Source of the DNA: Slackia piriformis YIT 12062 | GTDB lineage: Bacteria; Actinomycetota; Coriobacteriia; Coriobacteriales; Eggerthellaceae | Length of the DNA: 64,000 bases | Assembly (NCBI RefSeq): GCF_000296445.1 | Contig: NZ_JH815198.1 | Span: 188,501 to 252,500 of the forward strand | Reading direction: 5' to 3' | Shown here: piece by piece, positions 55,049 to 64,000 of the stretch | Position numbering within the stretch: the first letter of the stretch is position 1 | Layout: every line of letters starts with the position of its first letter | Program-made: the position numbers and the translations under genes | Notes under the pieces: generated by a model | Told to the model about the DNA's origin: nothing | What the model saw: only the letters and a program-made list of their open reading frames with translations | Database searches by the model: none

Positions 55049-55726
55049 ATGCCGCGCTATTGCGTCGATAAGGCCGAAGCGCTTCGCTATATCGGATATT
55101 CTGGTCAACAGACCGATGAAATGCTTGACGAACGCATCGATTCGCTCATCGCCGCCTGCGAGCGCGATTCGGCTCCCGCTTTTGTATACAAAATATTTCC
55201 CGTGGATGCGTCGGACGGCGTGATTCGTCTTCAGGGAAGTTCTCTCGTGCTCGAAGGGTCGGCTATCTACGAACACCTTCATGCGGCGCGTTCTTGTGCG
55301 GTCATGGCGGTCACGCTTGGGCTCGCAAACGAACGCGCTGCCATGCGTATGAAGGCGAAAAGCGCGCTTGATGCTGTCGTGTTCGGTGCGGCGGGCTCCT
55401 CGCTGGTGGAATGTGCGGCGGATGCATGCGAAGCTGCAATTGTGGCCGAAGCGGCAGGGCTCGGGCTGCACACGAATTGGCGTTTCAGTCCTGGTTACGG
55501 CGATTTGCCGCTTGATATTCAGCCCGCCATCGTGCGCACGCTCGAGGCGGACAAAAAACTCGGGATGACGGTGACTGACTCCAACCTGCTTGTTCCCGTG
55601 AAAAGTGTCACGGCGTTCGTCGGATTGTTCGACGAACTGTACGAAGGTGCCAAACGAAGCTGTGCCGGATGCCCCTGCGCTGCTCATTGTTCATTGCGAA
55701 AGGCTGGTACGCCATGCTACCGATAA
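55049..55726 (+). CDS. Stand-alone methionine synthase activation-domain protein
   Basis: 225 residues. It resembles the AdoMet-binding activation domain that normally forms the C-terminus of MetH: RSCAVMAVTLG, AAGSSLVECAADACEA, RFSPGYGDLPLDIQ (the conserved RxxPGYG-type AdoMet loop), and a C-terminal CAGCPCAAHC cysteine cluster not found in E. coli MetH. It would reductively remethylate inactive cobalamin on the MetH next to it (inference from its context and the lack of this domain in that MetH). Coupled to metF and overlapping metH by 13 bases. Confidence 0.88.
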   Translation: MPRYCVDKAEALRYIGYSGQQTDEMLDERIDSLIAACERDSAPAFVYKIFPVDASDGVIRLQGSSLVLEGSAIYEHLHAARSCAVMAVTLGLANERAAMRMKAKSALDAVVFGAAGSSLVECAADACEAAIVAEAAGLGLHTNWRFSPGYGDLPLDIQPAIVRTLEADKKLGMTVTDSNLLVPVKSVTAFVGLFDELYEGAKRSCAGCPCAAHCSLRKAGTPCYR

Positions 55727-58203
55727 CTTCTCATGCTGTTTCCGCCGATGCGCGTGACGTGCTGCGCATTGCCGATGATTATCTTGCGCGCGTGATTGCG
55801 GGCGAAGAGTACCTGGTTTTCGACGGCGCTATGGGCACCATGTTGCAGGCGGCAGGCTTGGAGGCGGGCGAACTCCCGGAGCTTCTGTGCCTGAACAGCC
55901 CCGACGAAGTGATCGCGATTCATCGCCAATACGTCGAAGCGGGAAGCCTCGCAGTCACTACGAACACGTTCGGCGCAAACGCGCGCAAGCTCGGCGATGC
56001 GGCTTCGGTGCGCGAGATTTTCGCGGCCGCCGTGGCGTGCGTGCGCAACGCCGGCGCACGTTACGTGGTTGCCGACATCGGCCCGACGGGGGCGCTGCTC
56101 GCGCCGCTTGGCACCATGAGCTTCGATGAAGCGTACGACCTGTTCGCGGAGCAGGTGCGTGCGGCAGCCGAAGCCGGTGCCGACATCATCCTGATTGAGA
56201 CTATGGCCGACTTGCTTGAGATGAAGGCCGCCGTCTTGGCCGCCAAAGAATGCAGCGATCTGCCCGTGTTTGCCACCATGACTTTTGGGGAAGACGGCCG
56301 CACATTTCTGGGCACAAGTCCGCGCATTGCGGCGCTTACGCTTTCGGCGCTCGGCGTGCAGGCGTTGGGTATGAATTGCTCGCTCGGCCCCGACGACTTG
56401 CGTCCGTTGGTGGACGAAATGCTCGAAGTCGCAACATGTCCGGTGATGGTGCAGGCCAATGCGGGCCTTCCTCATGTCGAAGACGGCAAGACGGTATTTT
56501 CCGTCGACCCCGATTCGTACGCGAAAAGCGTTGCCGGCATGGTTGAAGCGGGCGTGCGCATTGTGGGCGGCTGCTGTGGAACGAACCCCGCCTATATTGC
56601 GAATCTGGCGGATATCGTATGCGGCAAACAACCCACCAGGTCTTTTGCCGAACCCGTCTGCAGCGTGACCAGCGCTCAGGAGGCGGTCGTCCTGAAAGGC
56701 CGTCATGTGGCCACGATTGGCGAGCGCATTAACCCTACGGGCAAGAAGCGTCTGAAGGAAGCTCTTCGCACCGGGGATTTCGACTACATCATCAATGAGG
56801 CCATCGCGCAGACCGAGGCCGGCGCCGACATTCTGGATGTCAATGCCGGTTTGCCGGAAATAGACGAAGCGGCCGTGCTGGTGGACCTGGTCGGCAAAAT
56901 TCAAGGCGTGACCGGTCTGCCGCTGCAGGTGGATTCCTCCGACCCGGAAGCGGTGGAGGCGGCGGTTCGCGTGTATGCGGGCAAGCCCATCATCAACTCT
57001 GTGAACGGCAAGGCGGAAAGTCTGGCGGCGGTGCTCCCGATCGCCAAGCATTACGGCTGCGCGGTGGTTGGCCTGACGCTTGACGAAGGGGGCATTCCTC
57101 CTACGGCCGAGGAGCGATTTGCCATTGCGGAGCGCATTGTGCGTGCGGCCGAGGCGGCGGGCATTCCGCGTCAGGACGTTTTCATCGACTGCCTGGTCAT
57201 GGCAGCGTCTACCAATCAGAGCGAAGTGGTCGAAATCCTGCGCGCCATCACCATGGTGAAAGAGCGTTTGGGCGTGCGTACGGTGCTCGGTGTGTCCAAC
57301 GTGAGCTTCGGTTTGCCGTTGCGCGAAGTGGTGAACGCCACGTTTTTGGCGGCGGCGTTTTCCGCAGGCCTTGACCTGCCTATTCTCAATCCGCTTTCCG
57401 ACCGTTATCGCGAAATCGTGGACAGCTGGCGCGTGTTGTGCGGACAGGACGTTTCCGCCGCGCGCTACATTGAAGAATACGCGAATCGCACCATGGCGTC
57501 TGCCAGCGCTCTTGCACCGGGTCAGGCCCGGCAAGACGGCGCTGCTCAGGTTGCGGTTTCGTCCGAAGCGCCCGATGGCGAAGCGGGCACGTTGCGCCAT
57601 TGCGTGATTACGGGCCGTCGTGCCCAAGCGGCGGATATCGTGCGTTCCATGCTCGAAAAAGAAGGCGTGGAGCCTATGGCCGTTATCAATGATCACCTGA
57701 TTCCTGCGCTTGACGAGGTGGGGGAGCGTTTCGAAAAAGGCACGTTTTTCCTGCCGCAGCTCATGTCTTCGGCGGAGGCCGCAAAAGCCGGCTTCGACGT
57801 CATCAAGGAGCTTGCGTCGTCTGCAAGCGTGGCCGACAAGGGCAAAGTTGCCGTTGCTACGGTCAAAGGCGATATTCACGACATAGGCAAGAATATCGTG
57901 AAGATGCTGTTGGAAAACTACGGGTACACGGTTTTCGATCTGGGGCGCGATGTCGATCCTCAGGCGGTGGTTGATTGCGTGAAGAAACACGGTATTAAGC
58001 TCGTCGGGCTTTCTGCCCTTATGACCACGACGGTTCGAGGGATGGAAGAGACCATCGCACTGCTGCGCGAGCAGGCGCCCGATACCAAGGTATTCGTGGG
58101 CGGCGCGGTGCTCACGCCCGAGTACGCGAAGATGGTAGGGGCGGATTACTATGCGAAGGACGCCTCTGAAAGCGCGCGCATCTGCGCGGAAGTGCTGGGA
58201 TAG
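55714..58203 (+). CDS. metH: Cobalamin-dependent methionine synthase without activation domain
   Basis: 829 residues. Order: homocysteine-binding barrel (about 1-310; VFDGAMGTMLQ, zinc Cys in NCSLG and GGCCGTNP), folate barrel (about 330-600; IGERINPTGKK, DVNAGLPEIDE), helical cap (about 630-700) and B12-binding Rossmann domain (about 710-829) with DIHDIGKNIV, whose His ligates cobalt. E. coli MetH is about 1,227 residues; the missing 400 correspond to the activation domain, encoded just upstream as a separate protein. GAAAGG lies about 11 bases before the ATG at 55714. Confidence 0.95.
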   Translation: MLPITSHAVSADARDVLRIADDYLARVIAGEEYLVFDGAMGTMLQAAGLEAGELPELLCLNSPDEVIAIHRQYVEAGSLAVTTNTFGANARKLGDAASVREIFAAAVACVRNAGARYVVADIGPTGALLAPLGTMSFDEAYDLFAEQVRAAAEAGADIILIETMADLLEMKAAVLAAKECSDLPVFATMTFGEDGRTFLGTSPRIAALTLSALGVQALGMNCSLGPDDLRPLVDEMLEVATCPVMVQANAGLPHVEDGKTVFSVDPDSYAKSVAGMVEAGVRIVGGCCGTNPAYIANLADIVCGKQPTRSFAEPVCSVTSAQEAVVLKGRHVATIGERINPTGKKRLKEALRTGDFDYIINEAIAQTEAGADILDVNAGLPEIDEAAVLVDLVGKIQGVTGLPLQVDSSDPEAVEAAVRVYAGKPIINSVNGKAESLAAVLPIAKHYGCAVVGLTLDEGGIPPTAEERFAIAERIVRAAEAAGIPRQDVFIDCLVMAASTNQSEVVEILRAITMVKERLGVRTVLGVSNVSFGLPLREVVNATFLAAAFSAGLDLPILNPLSDRYREIVDSWRVLCGQDVSAARYIEEYANRTMASASALAPGQARQDGAAQVAVSSEAPDGEAGTLRHCVITGRRAQAADIVRSMLEKEGVEPMAVINDHLIPALDEVGERFEKGTFFLPQLMSSAEAAKAGFDVIKELASSASVADKGKVAVATVKGDIHDIGKNIVKMLLENYGYTVFDLGRDVDPQAVVDCVKKHGIKLVGLSALMTTTVRGMEETIALLREQAPDTKVFVGGAVLTPEYAKMVGADYYAKDASESARICAEVLG

Positions 58204-58386
58204 CCTGGGACAAAGCTCCCGGACCGCCCCAGATGGCGTTGCGGTCTCTAGCATGGATTCGCTCGGATGCGTGGGGCGTTTGCCGGACGGTTGCGTTCGG
58301 CACGGCGTCTCTCGATATAGTACTATGCAACTATGCTGAAAATGGCGTAGGGGACGCCTTGCTATCGAGCCGGAAGGAGAGCTGCT

Positions 58387-58683
58387 ATGGGAGTTCAGGC
58401 TGAAGAGGTACTTGAAGTAGGTTCGTTCGACGAATTCGCGAATTACCTCCGCGCAAACACGCGCGTATTTATGGAATTGGGTGACAAGACGTATTACCTC
58501 ACCCATACTGACGGCTACTGGCGTGCGCAGGATTGCTCGGAACTGAACGATAAGGGCCATTTCGTCGATTGCTCCGAATTGGTTCCCACGCTCAACGAGT
58601 TGCTCGGTTTGGCGTGGCTTGACGGCAAGAGCGTCGAAGACGTTTTCGCCGATGCGAAGTTCTACAAGAGCATTCAGGAATAA
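58387..58683 (+). CDS. Small unknown acidic protein
   Basis: 98 residues, soluble. No recognised family; the region FANYLRANTRVFMELGDKTYYLTH...YWRAQDCSELNDKG looks like a compact alpha/beta fold. AAGGAG lies 7 bases before the ATG, and a clear terminator follows, so expression as a single gene is well supported. Confidence 0.78.
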   Translation: MGVQAEEVLEVGSFDEFANYLRANTRVFMELGDKTYYLTHTDGYWRAQDCSELNDKGHFVDCSELVPTLNELLGLAWLDGKSVEDVFADAKFYKSIQE

Positions 58684-58694
58684 GGCAAAAAAAC

Positions 58695-58729
58695 ATCGTG
58701 CCGCTCGCAAAGGCGGCACGATTGCTTTT
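58695..58729 (+). terminator. Terminator of the small acidic protein gene
   Basis: Perfect 10-bp stem ATCGTGCCGC / GCGGCACGAT, then TGCTTTTC. Confidence 0.85.
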
Positions 58730-58875
58730 CGGGGGCGGTTGAGACCGTCTTTTGTGGGCTACTTTGCAGGAACGGCCTGAGCCGTTTTGCGGGCTTCGTT
58801 TAGAAGCGGGCCTTGCGGTCTGCGGAAAGCCCGTACGTTGTTTCGTTTTGCAAGACGCATGCTCGAATATGGAGC

Positions 58876-59721
58876 TTATTCTTTCTCTACGTAAGCGAAC
58901 CCGAACGCACCTGGTCCAAGGTGTGCCCCAATAGTGCCGCTGACCTGGCGAAATCTTGTGTTTTCGATATCAAGTCCAAATTTCTCGACAGTTTCGTCGC
59001 GCAGTTTCTCGACTGCCTCTCTGTCGCTTGTGTACGGGAAGTAGACGGGCCATGCCGGATCGGGGTCTGCCGCCTCGAGTTCTTTCCAGATGATTCTTTT
59101 CGCCGCCGCGGTTCCTTTCGTCTTGGCGGGGCTCACCAGCTTGCCGTTGTCGATGCCGATAGTCGGCTTGATTTTGAGCAGATTGCCGATTGTGGCGACC
59201 GATGCGGGAATGCGGCCGCCTTTGCGCAGGTAGGTGAGCGTTCCCATGATTCCGTGGACGTGGACTCGCTTGGTGAACGCGTTCACCAAGTCGACAATTT
59301 CGCTGAGGGACTTGCCGGCGTCGCGTTGTGCGGCCGCATAGCGCACCACGATATACTGGCAGACGATTGCCTGACGGGTATCGACGACGGCGATGTGGCT
59401 GTCGTATCCGGAGAGGCGTGCTGCCATGCAAGCGGATTCGTACGTGCCCGATATCTGCGAGGTCATGGCGAGCACGAGCACGTCTTCGCCGTTTCGCTGC
59501 GCTTCGCGGAAAAGCTCAAGCCATGTTTCGGGTGCAGGCTGGCTTGTTTTGGGGAATTCCTCAGAAGTCGTGAGCAGACGGTAGAATTCATCGAGCATTT
59601 CGGGCGTGTTGCGCGAGCAGTGCACGTCGCCGAAAGCGATATCGAGCGGAGCGAGCCTGATGTCAAGTTCGGCCGCCTCGCTTTCGAGGATGTCCGACGC
59701 GGTGTCGGTAACGATCATCAT
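58876..59721 (-). CDS. DegV-family fatty-acid-binding protein
   Basis: 281 residues. DegV (FakB-like) proteins hold a fatty acid for the kinase FakA in known Firmicutes systems. Family marks: IVTDTASDI, SQISGTYESA, VVDTRQAI, LRKGGRIPA, KIKPTIGIDNGKL and the C-terminal IGAHLGPGAFGFAYV. GGGAGA precedes the ATG at 59721 by 6 bases; earlier in-frame ATG at 59754 lacks a ribosome site. No FakA-type gene is in the window. Confidence 0.93.
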   Translation of the reverse strand: MMIVTDTASDILESEAAELDIRLAPLDIAFGDVHCSRNTPEMLDEFYRLLTTSEEFPKTSQPAPETWLELFREAQRNGEDVLVLAMTSQISGTYESACMAARLSGYDSHIAVVDTRQAIVCQYIVVRYAAAQRDAGKSLSEIVDLVNAFTKRVHVHGIMGTLTYLRKGGRIPASVATIGNLLKIKPTIGIDNGKLVSPAKTKGTAAAKRIIWKELEAADPDPAWPVYFPYTSDREAVEKLRDETVEKFGLDIENTRFRQVSGTIGAHLGPGAFGFAYVEKE

Positions 59722-59807
59722 GGTGTTTCTCCCGATATGTATAAAGTGATACAAAATGTCTCAGGTTCATATCTTATTGTGTGGTCGTTACGCGTCAATG
59801 CGGGCTG

Positions 59808-59825
59808 TGTTACAAAAGCGCAACA
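59808..59825 (+). promoter_or_regulatory. Candidate TetR operator
   Basis: TGTTAC-6-GCAACA, an imperfect dyad about 110 bases before the TetR gene. Its first 12 bases, TGTTACAAAAGC, recur upstream of the other TetR gene (10368-10379). Confidence 0.35.
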
Positions 59826-59932
59826 ATCGCAGAATATAAAGAGAAGGCTGTCGGCGGCGTCAAAGAGAAACCCCCGACGGCGCTGGTGTTGTCTGCGCGT
59901 TTCAAACGAGCGGGAAAGAGGACGAAGGATTC

Positions 59933-60547
59933 ATGGACAAACGCTCGGAAGCGAATAGACAGACACGCGAGCGCATTGCGCGAGCTCTTTTGCGCCTTCT
60001 TGGAATTAAAGAGTTTTCCGATATCTCGGTAACCGATATTGTGCGGGAGGCCCATGTTGCCCGGGCTTCCTACTACCGCAATTTCTCTTCGAAAGAAGAC
60101 ATCTTGGTGAATGCCGGGCGTTTGATTATGGTCGACTTCGGGAAGGCCATGGGGGAAATCGACGGGGGCTGTCTCAGTTACGAAGGGGTCGTTCTCACGT
60201 TTCGGTACTTCCGTGAGTATCGCATCGAGCTTCTTCGCCTTCATGAGGCTGGATTCACGAGTATCTACGAACGGCTGTTTCAGGAATACGTCGTGCGCAC
60301 GGCGCAAGGGCGCATTCCTGAAAGCATGCTTCGCTACGGAGTGTCTTTTTACACCGGCGCTCTTTTCAACGTCTACGTTCGATGGCTTGAAAACGGAATG
60401 AAAGAATCTCCCGAGCGCATGGCTTCGTTGTTTTACACCATGATGGCGGCGGCTTTCGAGTCGGTCGGAACGTCTTTTATGGAAGGCGAGAAGGTCGATA
60501 AGGCGGTCGGTACGCATCGTTGCGAGGCGGTTGCGGAAGAAAGGTAG
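59933..60547 (+). CDS. TetR-family regulator
   Basis: 204 residues. N-terminal helix-turn-helix FSDISVTDIVREAHVARASYYRNFSSKEDIL (about 28-58), followed by a TetR_C-type ligand domain (LRLHEAGFTSIYERLFQEYV). GAAGGA precedes the ATG. It ends 3 bases before the MFS gene, so it probably regulates its own operon, including that exporter (inference). Confidence 0.92.
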   Translation: MDKRSEANRQTRERIARALLRLLGIKEFSDISVTDIVREAHVARASYYRNFSSKEDILVNAGRLIMVDFGKAMGEIDGGCLSYEGVVLTFRYFREYRIELLRLHEAGFTSIYERLFQEYVVRTAQGRIPESMLRYGVSFYTGALFNVYVRWLENGMKESPERMASLFYTMMAAAFESVGTSFMEGEKVDKAVGTHRCEAVAEER

Positions 60548-60550
60548 CAT

Positions 60551-61744
60551 ATGAAAAACGGCATGAGCGCAAAGGAACTGCTCCCGCTCATAGGCATTGC
60601 GTTTTCGGCGTTCGTGTTCAACACGTCGGAATTCATGCCCATTGCATTGCTGGTGGATATTGCCGCGGATTTCCAAGTGAGCGAACCGCAGGCGGGCATC
60701 CTTATTACCGCATATGCGTGGGCCGTTTGTGTGCTTTCGCTGCCGTTGATGGTCTTTGCCTCCCGCTTCGGCTTTCGTAATCTTTTGCTGGCTCTTGTCG
60801 CCTTGTTCGGGACATGCCAGGTTCTTTCCGCGTTGGCACCAGGGTATTGGACGCTTATGGCCGCTCGAATCGGAGTGGCTTGCGCCCATGCGGTGTTTTG
60901 GTCCATCGCGTCTCCTGCGGCGGTGCGCGTGGTTCGCATCGAGCATCAGTCTCTGGCGCTTTCCGCCATCGTAACGGGGTCTTCGGTGGCGATGATATGC
61001 GGCTTGCCTCTTGGCCGCGTTGTGGGCCTTGCCCTTGGATGGCGCATGACGTTTTTCTGCATAGCGGCGGTATCCTTCGGCGTTCTGGCATATCTTGCCG
61101 CGGTTTTTCCGAAGGTTCCCGCGGGCGAGCGCTTTTCTGCCCGAGAGCTGCCGAAGCTCTTGAAAAACCCTGTCCTTATGGGAGTGTATGTTGTGACTGC
61201 CTTGATGGCGACAGCTTACTATACAGGGTATAGCTATATCGAGCCGTTTTTGCAGCAGATCGGCGGGTTTTCGGACGGGTCGATTACGGCGGCTCTTTCC
61301 ATCTTCGGTATTGCGGGCATTGCGGGAAGTGCGCTGTTCGCCCGTCTCTATATGGGGCGTCGTCGACGTTTCGCGTTTCTCATCCTGGCGCTTTTCGGCA
61401 TCACGGCATCGCTCTTTCTCATGCTGCCTTGCACAACGGGTTTTGCTTTTGTGTCGAGCATGTGCGTTCTTTGGGGCGCGTGCGCAACGGCCTTCAACGT
61501 CTCGCTTCAGTCTGAGATTCTCAAATATGCTCCCGAAGGTGCTGCCGCGGTTGCCATGTCCATTTTCTCCGGGATTTTCAATCTTGGCATCGGCAGCGGA
61601 TCGGCGATAGGCGGGGCAGTAAGTTCGGGCATGTCAATTTCGTGGGTCGGCATCGTTGGCGGATTTATCGGGGTGGCAGGCGTTGTGGCTTGTGCCGTGT
61701 TCTTGATTCCTTCCATGAGCAAGAGAGGGGTCGTGCCAAAGTAG
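60551..61744 (+). CDS. MFS exporter of the DHA1/SotB type
   Basis: 397 residues, twelve membrane helices. It resembles sugar-efflux/arabinose-type DHA1 exporters: FVFNTSEFMPIALLVDIAADF in helix 1 and ITAYAWAVCVLSLPLMVFASRF around motif A, and VFWSIASPAAVRV. Probable proton-driven exporter of sugars or drugs. AGAAAGG lies 7 bases upstream. Downstream of and coupled to the TetR gene. Confidence 0.88.
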   Translation: MKNGMSAKELLPLIGIAFSAFVFNTSEFMPIALLVDIAADFQVSEPQAGILITAYAWAVCVLSLPLMVFASRFGFRNLLLALVALFGTCQVLSALAPGYWTLMAARIGVACAHAVFWSIASPAAVRVVRIEHQSLALSAIVTGSSVAMICGLPLGRVVGLALGWRMTFFCIAAVSFGVLAYLAAVFPKVPAGERFSARELPKLLKNPVLMGVYVVTALMATAYYTGYSYIEPFLQQIGGFSDGSITAALSIFGIAGIAGSALFARLYMGRRRRFAFLILALFGITASLFLMLPCTTGFAFVSSMCVLWGACATAFNVSLQSEILKYAPEGAAAVAMSIFSGIFNLGIGSGSAIGGAVSSGMSISWVGIVGGFIGVAGVVACAVFLIPSMSKRGVVPK

Positions 61745-61932
61745 AGAAACGAGTGATTTCGTGCACGGTCCCTTGTATTTGTCCGCTTTTGAAGATCCTG
61801 CTCTCCTGAAAGGTTTCTCGCCTATTTTCCGCTTCCCAAAAAATCGTGTATGCTATCGGTTCGTTGAATCGAATTCGGCTCTTGCCGTGAATCATAAAGC
61901 GTCAAATCAATTCCGCATCGGAGGATACAATC

Positions 61933-64000
61933 TTGAAACTGGTTGTCACCGAGAAAAACATTGCCGCCCAGAAAATCGCCGACCTGCTCAGCGTCGGAAA
62001 GCCCAAGGCCGACAAGGTCTACAACACCCCCGTGTATCGTTTCCAGGTGGATGGCGATGAGTGGGTGACCATCGGTTTACGCGGTCATATTCTCGAGCCC
62101 GATTTCATGCCCTCCATCGTCTACAAGAAATCAAGCGGCTGGCAAGGCGTCACGGCGGAAGGCGAAGTCGTTCCTGCTCATATTCCCGACTTCCTTCCTA
62201 AGCCTCCCTTCAAAACGAAGCGCAAGCCTTTCAAGGAAGACGGCGTTGAAATGGGCGCATGGAAGATGGACGCGTTGCCGTATCTAGCATATGCCCCCAT
62301 CGAAAAGAAGCCCAAAGAAAAAGACATCATTCGCAGCTTGAAGAATCTGGCGAAAAAGTCCGACGAAATCATCATCGCGACCGACTTCGACCGCGAGGGC
62401 GAGCTTATTGGATCGGATGCCTTGAGCTGCATGAAAGAGGTTAATGACACCGCTCCGGTGTTCCGTGCGCGCTATTCGGCAATCACCAAAGACGAAATCC
62501 AGCACGCGTTCTCCCATTTGGTGGAGCTTGACAACGATCTTGCCCAAGCCGGCGAAAGTCGTCAGGATATCGACCTCATCTGGGGCGCGGTGCTCACGCG
62601 CTATCTGACCATCGTGAAGTTCGCGGGTTACGGAAACGTGCGTTCTTCTGGCCGCGTGCAAACGCCGACGCTCGCTTTGATCGTGGCGCGCGAACGCGAG
62701 CGCATGGCGTTCGTGCCCGAGGATTATTGGGTCATCAAAGCTCGCTTCGGCAAAGAGCCCGAAGATTTCGAGGCAACGCATGCGATGGCTCGCTTCAAGG
62801 CAGAGGCGCAGGCCAATGCCGTCATGGGCCATGTCGAGGATGCTTCGAAGGGCGTGATTTCTTCCATTGAAAAACGCAAACGCACGGTTGCGGCTCCGGT
62901 GCCGTTCAACACCACGAGCCTTATGGCCGCAGCGGCGTCCGAGGGCCTTTCTCCTGCGCGAACCATGCGCATTGCCGAAAGCCTCTATATGGACGGCTAT
63001 ATCAGCTATCCCCGCGTGGACAATACGGTCTATCCCGAATCGCTCGACCTCGAGGGCACGGTGAGAAAGCTCTCCGACGTTGCGGTGTACCGTCCGTATT
63101 GCCAGGAGCTTCTTTCCAAGGGCGCGCTTGTCGCAACGCGCGGCAAGAAGGAGACCACCGACCATCCGCCCATTCATCCCACGGCGGCGGCCGACCCCGA
63201 TAAACTCGGGGCGCCCGAATGGAAGCTCTACAACCTCATTGCGCGCCGCTTCCTGGCAACGTTGTCGGAATCGGCGGTCGTCGAAGGCACCAAGGTTACG
63301 ATCGACGTTGCCTCCGAGCCGTTTGTCACACGCGGAGACGTGCTGGTGAAGCCCGGTTTTCGCGCTATCTATCCGTACGGCTTGAAAAAAGACGAGCAAC
63401 TTCCTTCGCTCGAAGAGGGCCAGTCGGTCGATTTTCAGGGTGCAACGTGCACCAAGAAGCAAACCGAACCCCCGGCGCGCTATTCTCAGGGCAAGCTCAT
63501 TCAGGAAATGGAGAAGCTTGGCCTTGGCACCAAGGCCACGCGCCATGCCATCATCGAGCGTCTGTACACGGTGAAGTACGTGCAGAACGACCCGATCGAG
63601 CCAAGTCAGCTTGGCATTGCCGTGTGCGATGCGCTGGGTAAGTTCGCCCCGCAGATCACCAGCCCCGATATGACGGCCACTCTTGAAGAAGACATGAACA
63701 AGATTGCCGCCGGCGAGAAATCGCGCAAAGACGTGGTTGATCTTTCCCGCGATATTCTGCATGACGTCCTAGACGAGCTTTTGCCGCATCAGGAGGAAGT
63801 CAAAGACGCGCTGGCCGATGCCGTGGCAGCCGATGCCTACGTGGGTCCTTGCCCGAAGTGCGGAAAAGACCTTCAGTTGCGCGCATCCTCTAAAACGCGT
63901 TCTATGTTTATCGGATGCGCAGGCTGGCCCGATTGCGACGTGACCTATCCGCTTCCTAAGGGCAAGGTGGAGGCGCTCGAGGAAAAATGTCCGACGTGCG
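61933..64000 (+). CDS. topA: DNA topoisomerase type IA, truncated at the window edge
   Basis: About 689 residues seen; the gene continues past the right edge. A TTG start is used, with GGAGG 8 bases upstream (LKLVVTEKNIAAQKIADLL). Toprim domain motifs are TEKN and ATDFDREGELIG; the catalytic Tyr lies in GYISYPRVDNTVYP, and zinc-finger repeats begin with CPKCGKDL...GCAGWPDC near the end. The N-terminal style is that of archaeal and coriobacterial TopA rather than E. coli TopA. The usual Thr after the active-site Arg is Val here. Relaxes negative supercoils. Confidence 0.93.
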   Translation, partial: MKLVVTEKNIAAQKIADLLSVGKPKADKVYNTPVYRFQVDGDEWVTIGLRGHILEPDFMPSIVYKKSSGWQGVTAEGEVVPAHIPDFLPKPPFKTKRKPFKEDGVEMGAWKMDALPYLAYAPIEKKPKEKDIIRSLKNLAKKSDEIIIATDFDREGELIGSDALSCMKEVNDTAPVFRARYSAITKDEIQHAFSHLVELDNDLAQAGESRQDIDLIWGAVLTRYLTIVKFAGYGNVRSSGRVQTPTLALIVARERERMAFVPEDYWVIKARFGKEPEDFEATHAMARFKAEAQANAVMGHVEDASKGVISSIEKRKRTVAAPVPFNTTSLMAAAASEGLSPARTMRIAESLYMDGYISYPRVDNTVYPESLDLEGTVRKLSDVAVYRPYCQELLSKGALVATRGKKETTDHPPIHPTAAADPDKLGAPEWKLYNLIARRFLATLSESAVVEGTKVTIDVASEPFVTRGDVLVKPGFRAIYPYGLKKDEQLPSLEEGQSVDFQGATCTKKQTEPPARYSQGKLIQEMEKLGLGTKATRHAIIERLYTVKYVQNDPIEPSQLGIAVCDALGKFAPQITSPDMTATLEEDMNKIAAGEKSRKDVVDLSRDILHDVLDELLPHQEEVKDALADAVAADAYVGPCPKCGKDLQLRASSKTRSMFIGCAGWPDCDVTYPLPKGKVEALEEKCPTC

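Noticed and set aside
55717-58719. A 1000-codon open frame on the minus strand opposite metH
   Set aside because: It is the antisense of metH in a GC-rich gene with strong codon bias, is His/Arg-rich without any domain, and has no ribosome site. The plus-strand metH is unmistakable.

Overview
The window reads as chromosome of a moderately GC-rich anaerobic actinobacterium, most likely class Coriobacteriia, family Eggerthellaceae (Slackia or a relative). This placement is inference from gene content: fumarate-reductase-like flavoproteins at the left edge (1-2175), an archaeal-looking type IA topoisomerase, QueH-type queuosine synthesis, a split B12-dependent methionine synthase, and strong AGGAGG-type ribosome sites with many GTG/TTG starts. 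No rRNA, CRISPR array or complete insertion sequence is visible. There is one tRNA (Glu, CTC).

Layout. 1-7500: end of one flavoprotein, the frameshifted remnant of a second, hibernation factor HPF, a YtcJ-like amidohydrolase, NhaA and a YebC-family regulator. 7590-9374: a MerR regulator facing a paired SMR efflux pump through a textbook 19-bp-spacer MerR promoter. 9584-16112: the most distinctive locus. A TetR regulator whose sixth to ninth codons run through a G10 tract faces an arginine:glycine-type amidinotransferase with unusual codon use. This is followed by an EamA transporter, an unknown protein, a creatininase carrying the true-creatininase signature, and an MHS-type transporter. 16456-20134: class Ia ribonucleotide reductase. 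20215-24393: an ABC importer of the nitrate/sulfonate/taurine class and a flippase-like membrane protein. 24610-30474: lipoprotein, TPR-like membrane protein, Ser/Asp-rich membrane protein, Ser/Thr kinase and FHA protein. 30665-33773: ruvCAB, a small protein and a cold-shock protein. 33914-38873: a peptidase, a HAD hydrolase and the queH-queA-tgt operon.

38842-48046 holds tandem copies of the tgt 3' end, tRNA-Glu, a family of palindromic repeats, an AlkD-like protein, SecDF, a frameshifted glycosyltransferase, ispG, proS and a 207-bp MITE-like element. 48071-53796: a PEBP-family protein, a U32 peptidase, a Fic protein and a restriction-methylation gene interrupted by an (CT)11C repeat that leaves it out of frame here. 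54189-58203: metF, a stand-alone MetH-activation protein and metH. The right end has DegV, TetR, an MFS exporter and a truncated topA.

Two themes stand out. First, a possible creatinine/creatine route in which creatininase supplies creatine to an amidinotransferase rather than to a creatinase; no creatinase is present in the window. Second, simple-sequence switches: G10 in the regulator beside the amidinotransferase and (CT)11 in the restriction-methylation gene, both of the kind that gives phase variation.
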